Below, piece by piece: positions 7,628 to 15,757 of a stretch of 60,066 nt of DNA. The position numbers and the translations under genes were made by a program. Each line of letters begins with the position of its first letter. Position 1 is the first letter of the stretch. The notes under the pieces were generated by a model, which had not been told where the DNA came from, ran no database searches, and saw only the letters and a program-made list of their open reading frames with translations. This stretch comes from Oscillospiraceae bacterium (lineage in GTDB: Bacteria; Bacillota; Clostridia; Oscillospirales; Ruminococcaceae), in contig JAFUNP010000037.1 of the NCBI GenBank assembly GCA_017473015.1, positions 1 through 60,066 on the forward strand, in the 5' to 3' direction.

Positions 7628-7656
7628 TATTTTTCGCAGATATATGGCTTTTATAC
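7628..7656 (-). promoter_or_regulatory. Possible sigma-F (forespore) promoter of the SpoIIQ-like gene
   Basis: On the minus strand GTATA (7652-7656) is followed after 14 nt by GCGAAAAATA (7628-7637). This resembles the sigma-F pattern GYWTA / GGNNANAMTR. It lies 38 nt before the start codon, and no good sigma-A promoter is present. Confidence 0.42.
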
Positions 7657-7672
7657 AAATGAGAACAAATTA

Positions 7673-8845
7673 TCACGCAATGGGGATTTCGGTTATGTCA
7701 GCAGTGTATTCATGGCCGTTATTATCAGTAATTATAATACGGAATGAAATTTTGCTGTTTGCTTTTATATTTTCGCTTTTTACTGTTTCCAGAATATACT
7801 GATAACATGTGATTTCATTACCATAGGATATAAATGTGTCATCGTCCGCATAATGTTCTTCCCTGTCTGCCATGACATCCATAATGGTCTGGAAAGGAAA
7901 TTCTTTCACATAATTTCCGTCAGAATACATTTCAATTACAGCTTTCTGCGGATATGTCATCTCCGAAAAAGCTAAATCACACCATATCTGAAGATTCACA
8001 ACCGCCACGCCGTCTATCATTCTTAACGGTTTGTCCCCGGCTTCGATACCGTAGTTTTTTATTTCCATTACATAGGTCTTATTGGGGTTAGGCAGATAAT
8101 CCAGCAAAAAACTGCGGGTATTGCCGCCATTGGTCAGATACAGATAAACCGCCAGATTATTTTCACATTGCACCTCCACAGATGCCGTAAAAATATCATT
8201 TTCCAGCAGGGCATCGGAGGAATATGTATTGTCACTTCCCTTTATCACTATTTTAGCCTGTGTGTCCCGGCTGTAGTCTGCAGGCACCACCGAAAAATTC
8301 AGCACTGCACTGTCTGTTGTACGGTCATAGGAAACTATTTTATAGTGGTAATCAGTGAACTCACTGCTGTTGTCCACAGGATATGATGGCTGTGAATACA
8401 CATAATTCGCCAGGCTGGTTATTTGTGACCTGAGGGAAACCAGCTGTGATACTTCGCTCTCCAGATAGGCCACCTGCTGTCTGAGCCTGCCTATGGCAAC
8501 CGACTGTACAATAATGGCTATGCTCAGTACAATCACCGCCGCCGCAGTGAAAACAACTGATACTTTGTTTGCCTTTGTATATATACTTACATTATTTATA
8601 TCGGCAGACAGCTTTTCTGCAGTTTCTTCCTTTATCCCTATATTTATATCATCATCGTCCAGCAGTGCAGACAGCGGCACACCGAACAGTTTTGCTATCT
8701 GTGTCATATTATCATTGGTAGGGGTGGCTGTGTCATTCTCCCATTTGGAAACGGCCTGTCGGGAAATACCCAGTTTTTCGCTGAAAACTTCCTGGCTGTA
8801 GCCGGCCTGCTTTCGCAGCTTGACTATTTTTTCTCCTATGGTCAT
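7673..8845 (-). CDS. XRE-family regulator with transmembrane and extracellular C-terminal region
   Basis: Predicted one-component membrane regulator, 390 residues. Residues 1-60 form an XRE/Cro helix-turn-helix (IVKLRKQAGYSQEVFSEKLGIS, then RQAVSKWEN). One transmembrane helix follows near residue 100 (SVVFTAAAVIVLSIAIIVQSVAIG), then a short coiled coil and about 250 residues of beta-rich sequence likely outside the cell. The ATG at 8845 is chosen because AGGAGAG lies just upstream. The further upstream ATG (8872) would sit at the predicted transcription start. What the outer part senses is unknown. It is transcribed toward the SpoIIQ-like gene. Confidence 0.8.
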   Translation of the reverse strand: MTIGEKIVKLRKQAGYSQEVFSEKLGISRQAVSKWENDTATPTNDNMTQIAKLFGVPLSALLDDDDINIGIKEETAEKLSADINNVSIYTKANKVSVVFTAAAVIVLSIAIIVQSVAIGRLRQQVAYLESEVSQLVSLRSQITSLANYVYSQPSYPVDNSSEFTDYHYKIVSYDRTTDSAVLNFSVVPADYSRDTQAKIVIKGSDNTYSSDALLENDIFTASVEVQCENNLAVYLYLTNGGNTRSFLLDYLPNPNKTYVMEIKNYGIEAGDKPLRMIDGVAVVNLQIWCDLAFSEMTYPQKAVIEMYSDGNYVKEFPFQTIMDVMADREEHYADDDTFISYGNEITCYQYILETVKSENIKANSKISFRIIITDNNGHEYTADITEIPIA

Positions 8846-8876
8846 ATATCTCTCCTGTAAAATAGATTTCATATAA

Positions 8877-8885
8877 ATAATACCA
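8877..8885 (-). promoter_or_regulatory. Possible extended -10 promoter of the XRE membrane regulator
   Basis: Minus strand TGG-TATTAT (complement of 8877-8885) is an extended -10; no clear -35 is visible. The start would be near 8870, which favours the ATG at 8845. Confidence 0.35.
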
Positions 8886-8960
8886 GTTTTACCGCTCAGA
8901 CTGCCACCAATTTGCGGTTGCAGTTATGTAAACTTTCAGTTGCTGCGGCACAAATACGAT

Positions 8961-9000
8961 AAAACAAACAAAGCACCTGCACAGATACCGCAGATGCTTT
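8961..9000 (-). terminator. Terminator of the DUF896 gene
   Basis: Minus strand AAAGCATCTGC (9000-8990) pairs with 8980-8970 (one G.U), followed by a T-rich tail (8969-8961). Confidence 0.8.
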
Positions 9001-9011
9001 ATATAATCGTA

Positions 9012-9227
9012 TTATTCTTTGATGCCTTTGTCTTTCAGATGGATTTCTGTGCCGTCCGGTTCCTGGATAGTCACATTGTTCAGCTGACTGATAAGGCTGG
9101 CGCGGAAGCCTTTTACATATTCTTCACGCAGTTTTTTCTGTTCTGCTTTTTCTGCTTCTGTCAGACCTTCGGCTGTTTTACTTTTTCTGTACAGCTCATT
9201 TATTCTTGCAATTCTTTCATCTATCAT
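9012..9227 (-). CDS. DUF896 (UPF0291/YnzC) family small protein
   Basis: Small helical cytosolic protein of 71 residues. IDERIARINELYRKSKTAEGLTEAEKAEQKKLREEYV is the family signature; the YnzC structure is a two-helix bundle of unproven function, and in Bacillus relatives lie in the SOS regulon. The start at 9227 is fixed by AGGAG nine nt upstream; a longer frame to 9305 lacks a ribosome binding site and has an unrelated N-terminus. It has its own promoter and terminator. The C-terminus (VTIQEPDGTEIHL) is typical of the family. Confidence 0.9.
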   Translation of the reverse strand: MIDERIARINELYRKSKTAEGLTEAEKAEQKKLREEYVKGFRASLISQLNNVTIQEPDGTEIHLKDKGIKE

Positions 9228-9259
9228 AATTATTATATCTCCTGTAGTCATAATGTTAT

Positions 9260-9288
9260 ATTGTATCAAAATCACAGAAAATACGCAA
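9260..9288 (-). promoter_or_regulatory. Promoter of the DUF896 gene
   Basis: Minus strand -35 TTGCGT (9283-9288), 17 nt, -10 TACAAT (9260-9265), about 33 nt before the start codon. Confidence 0.55.
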
Positions 9289-9315
9289 TAGCTATTAATT
9301 TTCACATTTTCATTT

Positions 9316-9353
9316 CAAACTTTTATCAAAGTTTGACTATAATATAGTATAAT
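9316..9353 (+). promoter_or_regulatory. Promoter with an overlapping 8-4-8 palindrome, hemolysin III-like gene
   Basis: The perfect inverted repeat CAAACTTT-TATC-AAAGTTTG (9316-9335) ends two nt before a TATAAT (9338-9343); a second TATAAT lies at 9348-9353. The palindrome covers where the -35 contact would be, so a repressor or activator site is plausible. No consensus -35 is present. Confidence 0.5.
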
Positions 9354-9382
9354 AAGATTATTAAAGAAAAGGCGGTGATATA

Positions 9383-10045
9383 ATGGCAGCAAAAAATCTG
9401 AAAAGATATACTGTCGGGGAAGAAATATTCAACAGTGTTTCCCACGGTGTCAGCGCGCTGGCGGCTGTGGTGGGGTGTACTGTAATGGTGACACTGTCCG
9501 TCTGTTTTGGAAATATGAAATCCGTGGTCAGCAGCCTGATATTCGGTCTGGCGCTGGTGGTGATGTACACCATGTCCACACTGTACCACGCCTTTCCTTT
9601 TGAAAAAGTAAAACGGTTGTTCAGAATATTTGACCATTCTTCTATCCCCATACTTATTGCGGGGTCATACACTCCTTTCTGTGTAATAGCACTTCAGGGA
9701 AGCAGAAAAGGCATAGCTGTCATCACAGTAGTATGGCGGTGCGCTCTGGCAGCCATAGCCATGAATGTGATAAATCTTGAAAAATTTGAAAAATTTACAC
9801 TGATAATATATGTGGTTATGGGTTGGACAGCCCTGACAGTGCTGAAAGATATATTGGCAGCATTACCAGTGCCGGCGTTTATATTACTGCTGTCAGGCGG
9901 TATAGCCTACACTGTGGGACTGATTTTTTATAAAATGAACAAAATACGCTATATGCACAGCGTATGGCACCTGTTTGTCACACTTGGCAGCGTACTGCAT
10001 TTTCTGTGTGTGGTTATATATATATTGCCTATGACATACGTATAA
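9383..10045 (+). CDS. Hemolysin III / PAQR family membrane protein
   Basis: Integral membrane protein of 220 residues with seven predicted membrane helices, belonging to the hemolysin III (YqfA/YplQ) branch of the PAQR/CREST superfamily. The conserved metal-site set is visible: S..YH in TMSTLYHAF, D in RIFDHSSI, and H..WH in MHSVWHLFVT. In the wider superfamily these residues coordinate a metal in a putative hydrolase site. The bacterial role is unclear and the hemolysin name should not be read as a virulence claim. A GGCGGTG ribosome binding site precedes the ATG. It is monocistronic and may be controlled through the palindrome at 9316-9335. Confidence 0.9.
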   Translation: MAAKNLKRYTVGEEIFNSVSHGVSALAAVVGCTVMVTLSVCFGNMKSVVSSLIFGLALVVMYTMSTLYHAFPFEKVKRLFRIFDHSSIPILIAGSYTPFCVIALQGSRKGIAVITVVWRCALAAIAMNVINLEKFEKFTLIIYVVMGWTALTVLKDILAALPVPAFILLLSGGIAYTVGLIFYKMNKIRYMHSVWHLFVTLGSVLHFLCVVIYILPMTYV

Positions 10046-10051
10046 ATCAAC

Positions 10052-10086
10052 AATGACCGGAGATTACATCCGGTCATTTCTGTTTT
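10052..10086 (+). terminator. Terminator after the hemolysin III-like gene
   Basis: AATGACCGGA (10052-10061) pairs exactly with 10069-10078, followed by TCTGTTTTC. Confidence 0.8.
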
Positions 10087-10163
10087 CATAGATAAATACT
10101 GTACGAAATCAATCACCGGAGCCGTATTTTTCTTTGTTTTTTAAAGGCATTTTACCTCATTTT

Positions 10164-10192
10164 TTGACAAACTAAATCAAATCTGTTATAAT
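10164..10192 (+). promoter_or_regulatory. Strong sigma-A promoter of the 3D-domain gene
   Basis: Perfect -35 TTGACA (10164-10169), 17 nt, perfect -10 TATAAT (10187-10192). The untranslated leader is about 120 nt and contains two small hairpins (ACTAC/GTAGT, and TCAGCTG-ATTA-CAGCTGA). I do not recognise a known riboswitch, and the leader is too short for the c-di-AMP class that often precedes such genes. Confidence 0.85.
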
Positions 10193-10323
10193 GGCCAAGT
10201 GTATGTAGAAATATGCACAAAAACATCGATTTTTAATTATATATTTTTACCAAAAACTACTTTTCAATCGTAGTAAAATACTGTCAGCTGATTACAGCTG
10301 AAAAACAATATAAAGGAGAATTT

Positions 10324-11382
10324 ATGACAGAGAAAAAGAATAAAAAATCTCTGTGGAGCACACTGATGCAGAACAAAGCAAAAATTCTGTATCTTCTGGG
10401 TACATTTATAGTACTGGTGTCCTCTGCAACTGCTTTGTTCTTTTTTACAAGCATTATCCGTGTCACCGACGGTGACTATGATATAGTAATGCTGTCCACA
10501 TTTTCAGAACAGGAAAAGATACTGGAGCTGGCAGACGTAAGTCTGGAGGCAACAGACAAAGTGCTGTACACTTCCTTTGACGGAAACTACAGAAACATTC
10601 ACATAAGCCACGGTTTTACAGTACCAATCACCGTGGACGGCAGCGAAGTGACTGCCGAAATCACACAGGGTACAGTAGAAGACTGTCTGGCAAACGCCGG
10701 AGTGGTCCTGGGTGAACACGATTACACCGAACCCAGCCTGCACACACAGGTAAAAGAAGGTGATTCCATCCGTGTATACCGCGTGGAGTATATCGACAAT
10801 CAGTACGAAGAAACCGTACCTTATGAAACAACATACAAATCAAGCAGTCTTACTTTCCGCTTCCCGAAAAGACAGTATACACTGCAGGAAGGTCAGAACG
10901 GCAAAAATCTGGTAACCTACAGAGAAAGATATGTAGACGGTGAGCTGGACCTGGCACTGATAAGCAAGGTGGAAGTGGTAAAGAAACCTGTAAACAAGGT
11001 AGTGCTGACATACAAAGCCGGCAAAGCTGTTTCCCCACTGTCAGCTCCAAGCGGTGTTACAGTGACAAATGGCGTACCGAATGGTTACACCAGGGTAATT
11101 TCCAATACTTCTGCAACGGGATATTACTCTGCAAGAGGCAAGGGTGCCTCCGGCCTGGGCCTTTTCTATGGTTCAGTGGCTGTAAACCCTAATATTATTC
11201 CTTACGGCACAAAAATGTATATCGCCAGTCCCGACGGCAAGTTCGTTTACGGCTGGGCAATTGCCACAGATACCGGTACAGCCTGTATGGACGGCACTAT
11301 CGGCGTGGACCTGTTCTACGAAACATATCTGGAAAGCAGCCTGAACTGGAAAAACACTGTAAATATCTATATTTACGATTAA
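10324..11382 (+). CDS. DUF348-G5-3D domain cell-wall protein (YabE/Rpf-like)
   Basis: Secreted or membrane-anchored cell-wall protein of 352 residues. A cytoplasmic basic N-terminus and one membrane helix (about 20-42) are followed by DUF348-like ubiquitin folds (about 75-160), a G5-like region (about 175-235) and a C-terminal 3D domain from about 270. YabE/YocH-type 3D proteins are relatives of MltA-type lytic enzymes. Two of the three name-giving aspartates are seen in ATDTG and IGVDLFY. The first, normally VAVDP before IPxGT, reads VAVNP here, so one key residue is Asp-to-Asn. It has its own strong promoter and terminator. Confidence 0.88.
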   Translation: MTEKKNKKSLWSTLMQNKAKILYLLGTFIVLVSSATALFFFTSIIRVTDGDYDIVMLSTFSEQEKILELADVSLEATDKVLYTSFDGNYRNIHISHGFTVPITVDGSEVTAEITQGTVEDCLANAGVVLGEHDYTEPSLHTQVKEGDSIRVYRVEYIDNQYEETVPYETTYKSSSLTFRFPKRQYTLQEGQNGKNLVTYRERYVDGELDLALISKVEVVKKPVNKVVLTYKAGKAVSPLSAPSGVTVTNGVPNGYTRVISNTSATGYYSARGKGASGLGLFYGSVAVNPNIIPYGTKMYIASPDGKFVYGWAIATDTGTACMDGTIGVDLFYETYLESSLNWKNTVNIYIYD

Positions 11383-11402
11383 ACAGAACAAAGCACAAAG
11401 AA

Positions 11403-11431
11403 AAAACGACGGAATTATCCGTCGTTTTTTT
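11403..11431 (+). terminator. Terminator after the 3D-domain gene
   Basis: AAAACGACGGA (11403-11413) pairs exactly with 11418-11428, ATTA loop, then further T. Confidence 0.92.
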
Positions 11432-11512
11432 GTTATCCGGTCAATTGACTGTATGAGCCGGCGGTGATAGTATTAAAGTATAGATAAACATAGATTACCG
11501 GGAGGTGTCCGT

Positions 11513-13309
11513 ATGAAATATGATTTTACCGCTATACCTGACCGCCGCGGCCTGGGGTCAACCAAATGGGATGCTTTTGTTGATACAGCACCTGACAGAG
11601 TACCGCTGTCCACTGCGGATATGGAGTTTCCTACCGCACAGCCTATAGTAGATGCAATCAAGCACACAGCTGAAACACGGATACTGGGCTATACACAGGG
11701 CACGCCTGCTTTTTACGATGCTATCATCAGTTGGATGAAACGCAGACATAATTTTGATGTAAAGAAAGAATGGATTGTAAATACTCCAGGCGTTGTGGAT
11801 GCGCTGGCCATGCTGATAGAGGCATCCACCAAACCGGGAGACGGTGTGATACTGCTGACACCGGTGTACTATCCTTTTGACCTGGCTGTAATAGCCAAAA
11901 CCCGCCATCTGGTATACAGCGAGCTGAAAAACGAAAACGGCAGATATGAAATTGATTTTGCTGACCTGGAAAAGAAAGCAAAGCGCAAGGACGTGACTGC
12001 TATCCTGTTCTGCAACCCACACAACCCTGTGAGCAGGGTGTGGACAAAGGCAGAACTGGAAAGAGTGGCAAAAATCTGCTGTGACAACGGTGTGTTTATC
12101 ATCGACGACGAAATCCACCATGATATAATCATGCCGGGGCACAAACATATTGTTATGTCCACCCTCAGCGAAAGAGTGCAGAATAATATTGCAGTGTGTA
12201 CCGCACCAAGCAAAACCTTTAACCTGGCCGGCCTGCAATGCTCAAATATTATTATTCCAAATGAAAAAATAAGAATTAAGGCTGGTATGTGTAATCTGCT
12301 GAACATGCATTCCACACTTAATATTTTCGCTTATACCGCCTGCACTGCTGCATATAACCTGTGCGAGGACTGGCTGGAGGAACTGCTGACGGTAATCAAA
12401 GGCAACGCTGATTACATAGCTGACTTTATGGCGGAAAACTTTCCTGAAATCAAGGTATACCCGCTGGAAGGCACTTATCTGCAGTGGTGGGACCTGCGCG
12501 GTCTGGACATGACCCATGTGGAACAGCGTGAAATGCTGGAAAAAGCAGGCATTTATCTGGACAACGGCGAAATATTCGGTCCTGCAGGCAGGGGCTTTCA
12601 GAGGATAAATCTGGCCTGTGCCAGAGAGACACTGGAAGACACCATGGCCCGCTTCAAGCTGGCTGTTCAGACAGTGAGGGATGACTGGAAACTGAATGGC
12701 AAGCCATACCACAAAACGCTGACTGTGGGCACAAAGGTGGAAGGCTTTATCTACTCATCCACACACCGCACAAAGGCCAATCTGTCCTCCACTATCCGCA
12801 GCAACACCCTGCTGGTATTTGCCGATACAGTTGACGGCGACCTGACAAAGGCCACCATGACAATGCTGAAAGGTGCATGGCCGGCGCTGAAAGCCATAGG
12901 CTGTGATGTAAAGGTGATACTGCTCAGCGATGTGAAGCAGCTGCGTGAAGTACAGAAGAAATACCCATTTGAGCTTATCGGTGACCCTGACGGCATTCTC
13001 TACGACAGATACAATGTGTTTGAGGCTGACGGTATGTCCGGTATGATAGGCGGCGATAAGCTGGTGGAACTGGCAGCAGGTAAGGAAATCAAAAAGCTTC
13101 TTGACCTGGATATGATTGCCGCAATGGCAGGTCCGTATATGGCAGGCGGCGAACCGAAAGACCCCCACAAAATCGCAAAGAAAATCCGCTCCAGCCAGCT
13201 GAATGCCTTTATCGGCGTAAACAAAAATATGAAAGTTATCTTCTCTCACTATTTCCGCACTCTCACAGATTTTCCGAGTGTGAAAGAACTGATAAAAGCC
13301 ATGAAGTAA
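11513..13309 (+). CDS. PatB/MalY-type aminotransferase fused to a peroxiredoxin-like domain
   Basis: Two-domain protein of 598 residues. Residues 1 to about 390 are a fold-type I PLP enzyme of the MalY/PatB class, usually a cystathionine or cysteine C-S beta-lyase. The PLP lysine is K234 in APSKTFNLAG, with FCNPHNP and IIDDEIH also conserved. From about 405 a second domain resembles thioredoxin-fold AhpC/Prx-like proteins (TLLVFADT, then ALKAIGCDVKVILLSD, then FELIGDPDGILYDRYNVF). The position where peroxidatic cysteine is expected (VFADTVDGDLTKATM) has none, so it is probably not a peroxidase. A redox-sensing, scaffold or sulfur-handling role is inference. GGGAGG precedes the ATG. Confidence 0.87.
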   Translation: MKYDFTAIPDRRGLGSTKWDAFVDTAPDRVPLSTADMEFPTAQPIVDAIKHTAETRILGYTQGTPAFYDAIISWMKRRHNFDVKKEWIVNTPGVVDALAMLIEASTKPGDGVILLTPVYYPFDLAVIAKTRHLVYSELKNENGRYEIDFADLEKKAKRKDVTAILFCNPHNPVSRVWTKAELERVAKICCDNGVFIIDDEIHHDIIMPGHKHIVMSTLSERVQNNIAVCTAPSKTFNLAGLQCSNIIIPNEKIRIKAGMCNLLNMHSTLNIFAYTACTAAYNLCEDWLEELLTVIKGNADYIADFMAENFPEIKVYPLEGTYLQWWDLRGLDMTHVEQREMLEKAGIYLDNGEIFGPAGRGFQRINLACARETLEDTMARFKLAVQTVRDDWKLNGKPYHKTLTVGTKVEGFIYSSTHRTKANLSSTIRSNTLLVFADTVDGDLTKATMTMLKGAWPALKAIGCDVKVILLSDVKQLREVQKKYPFELIGDPDGILYDRYNVFEADGMSGMIGGDKLVELAAGKEIKKLLDLDMIAAMAGPYMAGGEPKDPHKIAKKIRSSQLNAFIGVNKNMKVIFSHYFRTLTDFPSVKELIKAMK

Positions 13310-13318
13310 CACACAATA

Positions 13319-13348
13319 AAAAAGCAAGGTTGTGCAACCTTGCTTTTT
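13319..13348. terminator. Bidirectional terminator between convergent genes
   Basis: A stem of about 13 bp (13320-13332 with 13335-13347) with A-tract and T-tract on either side serves the PatB fusion on the plus strand and the EamA gene on the minus strand. The EamA stop codon is at 13351-13353, so on that strand the hairpin starts just after translation ends. Confidence 0.88.
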
Positions 13349-13350
13349 GT

Positions 13351-14247
13351 TTATCTGTATCTTGTTGTGTTCACATGGACTTTCACTTTTTCTTCGCCGC
13401 CGTTGTCAAAGGCAACCACCAGACCGGAAACCACAACCATAATACAGCCGCAGATACCCAGTATGGATACTGATTCTTTGTATACTATCATACCGGCAAT
13501 GAGACTGACTACAGGTTCCAGCATATTCAGCACAGATGACTTTGAAGCCCCCAGAGTTTTTATTCCATATGTAAGCAGGAACAGGGTGACTACTGTGCAG
13601 AAAAGACCTATCATCATAAGCAGCACCAGACTTTTACCGTTTGGCGGCAGCATAAACTCTTTTGTAACCACTGCTTTCAGGCCAAAAAAGGTCGCTGCAA
13701 AACAGCTGACATAGAAAACAATCACCATACCGGGCAGGCCGGCAAAGCTGCTCTTTTTATTGGCTATCACATAACAGGCGTATGTCATACCGCTGACTAT
13801 AGCAAAAACAATTCCCATAACTGACAGGCGTGAAAAATCTGCCATCATGGCAAGACCTGCCAGAGCACACAGACAGGAAATCAGTCTGGCACGGGACAGC
13901 TTTTCACCAAATGCCGCCATAACCAGTGTGACAAATAACGGATAAGTAAAGTGGAGCATGGTGGCAAGACCTGTAGGTATCAGTGAGTAGGCCACCGTGA
14001 GAAAGGCCATGGTAGCGCCGAAACCGATAATACCGAAAACAGCCATATGTACCATCTGCTGTTTTGTCACAGAAATATCAGCACCTGTAGCTTTCAGGGC
14101 TATAAACGAGAATATTGCCGCAAAAAGCAGTCTGAAAAATACCAGCGCACCACTGGTCATACCTTCATTCAGTACCCGTTTGGTAAAAACCGGCATTACA
14201 CCATATAAAAAGCTGGCCGCAACAACAGCCAGAACACCTTTTTTCAT
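13351..14247 (-). CDS. EamA/DMT-family transporter
   Basis: Inner-membrane carrier of the drug/metabolite transporter superfamily, 298 residues with ten predicted membrane helices in two EamA repeats (about 5-138 and 150-288). PVFTKRVL with ALVFFRLLFA is typical of the first repeat, and LNMLEPVVSLIAGMIVYKE of the second. The substrate (amino acid, nucleotide-sugar or drug) cannot be told from sequence. GGGGGAGG lies before the start. It is divergent from the rRNA methyltransferase gene and convergent with the PatB fusion, with no operon partner. Confidence 0.9.
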   Translation of the reverse strand: MKKGVLAVVAASFLYGVMPVFTKRVLNEGMTSGALVFFRLLFAAIFSFIALKATGADISVTKQQMVHMAVFGIIGFGATMAFLTVAYSLIPTGLATMLHFTYPLFVTLVMAAFGEKLSRARLISCLCALAGLAMMADFSRLSVMGIVFAIVSGMTYACYVIANKKSSFAGLPGMVIVFYVSCFAATFFGLKAVVTKEFMLPPNGKSLVLLMMIGLFCTVVTLFLLTYGIKTLGASKSSVLNMLEPVVSLIAGMIVYKESVSILGICGCIMVVVSGLVVAFDNGGEEKVKVHVNTTRYR

Positions 14248-14275
14248 AATATAACCTCCCCCTCAATTGTGTAAT

Positions 14276-14304
14276 ATATTATCCCTTTTTCACCGAAAAA
14301 ACAA
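14276..14304 (-). promoter_or_regulatory. Probable promoter of the EamA transporter gene
   Basis: Minus strand -35 TTGTTT (14299-14304), 17 nt, -10 TAATAT (14276-14281). Confidence 0.45.
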
Positions 14305-14360
14305 GACAAGGTCAAAAGTTTGTGATATCATATAAAAAACGGAATTTTTACGGAGATATT

Positions 14361-15728
14361 ATGGCAAAATTACCACAGCAGTTCTGTGAAAAGATGAAAA
14401 ATCTGCTTCAGAACGAATATAATGAATTTATAACAGGATATGACAATGACAATTATTATTCATTGCGTATAAATACACTTAAAGGTGAAAAAGAGGACTT
14501 TCAACGGAAAGATACATTCTGCACCGGTCCTGTGGAATGGTGTGATACGGGATATTATTATAACAACGAAACACGCCCCGGTCGCCACCCTTATCACCAT
14601 GCAGGTGTGTATTATATTCAGGAAGCCAGCGCAATGGCACCGGTGGCCGCCGCAGGCATACAGCCCGGCGACAAAGTGCTGGACCTGTGCGCCGCTCCGG
14701 GCGGCAAAAGCACCCAGGCAGCCTGCCGGCTGAAAGGTATGGGATTGCTGGTCTCCAACGAAATAGTTTCCTCCCGTGCAAAGATACTGTCCGGAAACAT
14801 TGAGAGAATGGGCATAAAAAATGCCCTGGTACTGAATGAAAGCCCGGCAGACCTGGAAAAGCACTTCCCCGCTTTTTTTGACAAAATCATAGTGGATGCC
14901 CCATGCAGCGGCGAGGGAATGTTCCGCAAGGATGACACAGCCATAAAAGAATGGAGTCCTCAACAGGTGGAGGTGTGCGCCAACAGACAGAGCCTGATAC
15001 TGGAGTCTGCCCACAAAATGCTGGCACCGGGCGGCAGGATAGTTTACTCTACATGTACCTTTGCCCCGGAAGAAAACGAGATGATGGTAGCCCAGTTTAT
15101 AGAGAAGCATCCTGAATATAAAATAATAAAGCCGGAAGTACACAGATATTTTTCTCCAGGCAGGCCACAGTGGGCAAACGGCAATATCCGGCTGGAAAAT
15201 ACAATGCGACTGTTTCCCCACAAACTAAAAGGTGAAGGTCATTATGTGGCTGTGCTGGAAAAGACTGATGGTGACACAGGCAGAATAAAATACACCCGAA
15301 CTGTAACCGACAAAAAATCTCTGGAAGAATGGCATAAATTTGCAAAAAATACGCTGAAAAATATTGAGTTTAAAAACTTTTATCTTTTCGGCACCACGCT
15401 GTACAGCCTGCCGGACAACACACCGGATTTTTCAAAGTTAAAGGTACTGCGTGCCGGACTGCAGCTGGGCGAAATTAAAAAAGGACGTTTTGAACCGTCA
15501 CATTCACTGGCTATGGCGCTGAAACCTGAAAATGTGCAGCAATGTGAATATCTGTCCCTTGACGATGAAAGGGTGGAAAAATATCTGACAGGCAGCGAAA
15601 TCACCACAGATAACGATAGCCGAGGCTGGCGTCTGGTTGCAGTGGACGGATATTCCATCGGTTGGGGCAAAAGCGACGGAAATGTTATAAAAAATCATTA
15701 CCCAAAAGGTCTGAGAATAATGAAATAA
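14361..15728 (+). CDS. RsmF/RsmB-type rRNA (cytosine-C5) methyltransferase
   Basis: SAM-dependent m5C RNA methyltransferase of the NOL1/NOP2/Sun family, 455 residues. The SAM site is DLCAAPGGKSTQAA. The two family cysteines are in VDAPCSGEGMFRKD and YSTCTFAPEENE. After the catalytic domain (to about residue 300) a C-terminal extension with FYLFGTTLYSLP and LRAGLQLGEIKKGRFEPSHSLA is the RsmF-type PUA-like region, so 16S rRNA is the likely substrate. The ATG at 14361 is preceded by GGAG (14352-14355); an earlier in-frame start at 14322 has no such site. The MBL hydrolase follows 29 nt downstream and may share transcription. Confidence 0.93.
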   Translation: MAKLPQQFCEKMKNLLQNEYNEFITGYDNDNYYSLRINTLKGEKEDFQRKDTFCTGPVEWCDTGYYYNNETRPGRHPYHHAGVYYIQEASAMAPVAAAGIQPGDKVLDLCAAPGGKSTQAACRLKGMGLLVSNEIVSSRAKILSGNIERMGIKNALVLNESPADLEKHFPAFFDKIIVDAPCSGEGMFRKDDTAIKEWSPQQVEVCANRQSLILESAHKMLAPGGRIVYSTCTFAPEENEMMVAQFIEKHPEYKIIKPEVHRYFSPGRPQWANGNIRLENTMRLFPHKLKGEGHYVAVLEKTDGDTGRIKYTRTVTDKKSLEEWHKFAKNTLKNIEFKNFYLFGTTLYSLPDNTPDFSKLKVLRAGLQLGEIKKGRFEPSHSLAMALKPENVQQCEYLSLDDERVEKYLTGSEITTDNDSRGWRLVAVDGYSIGWGKSDGNVIKNHYPKGLRIMK

Positions 15729-15757
15729 ATACCCCTGAGTACAGAAAGGATGATACT

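Noticed and set aside
8846-8872. Upstream start for the XRE membrane regulator
   Set aside because: It lies at the predicted transcription start and has no ribosome binding site, whereas the ATG at 8845 has AGGAGAG.
10193-10323. c-di-AMP (ydaO) riboswitch before the 3D-domain gene
   Set aside because: The leader is about 120 nt and lacks the conserved GGG-rich core and long multi-stem layout.
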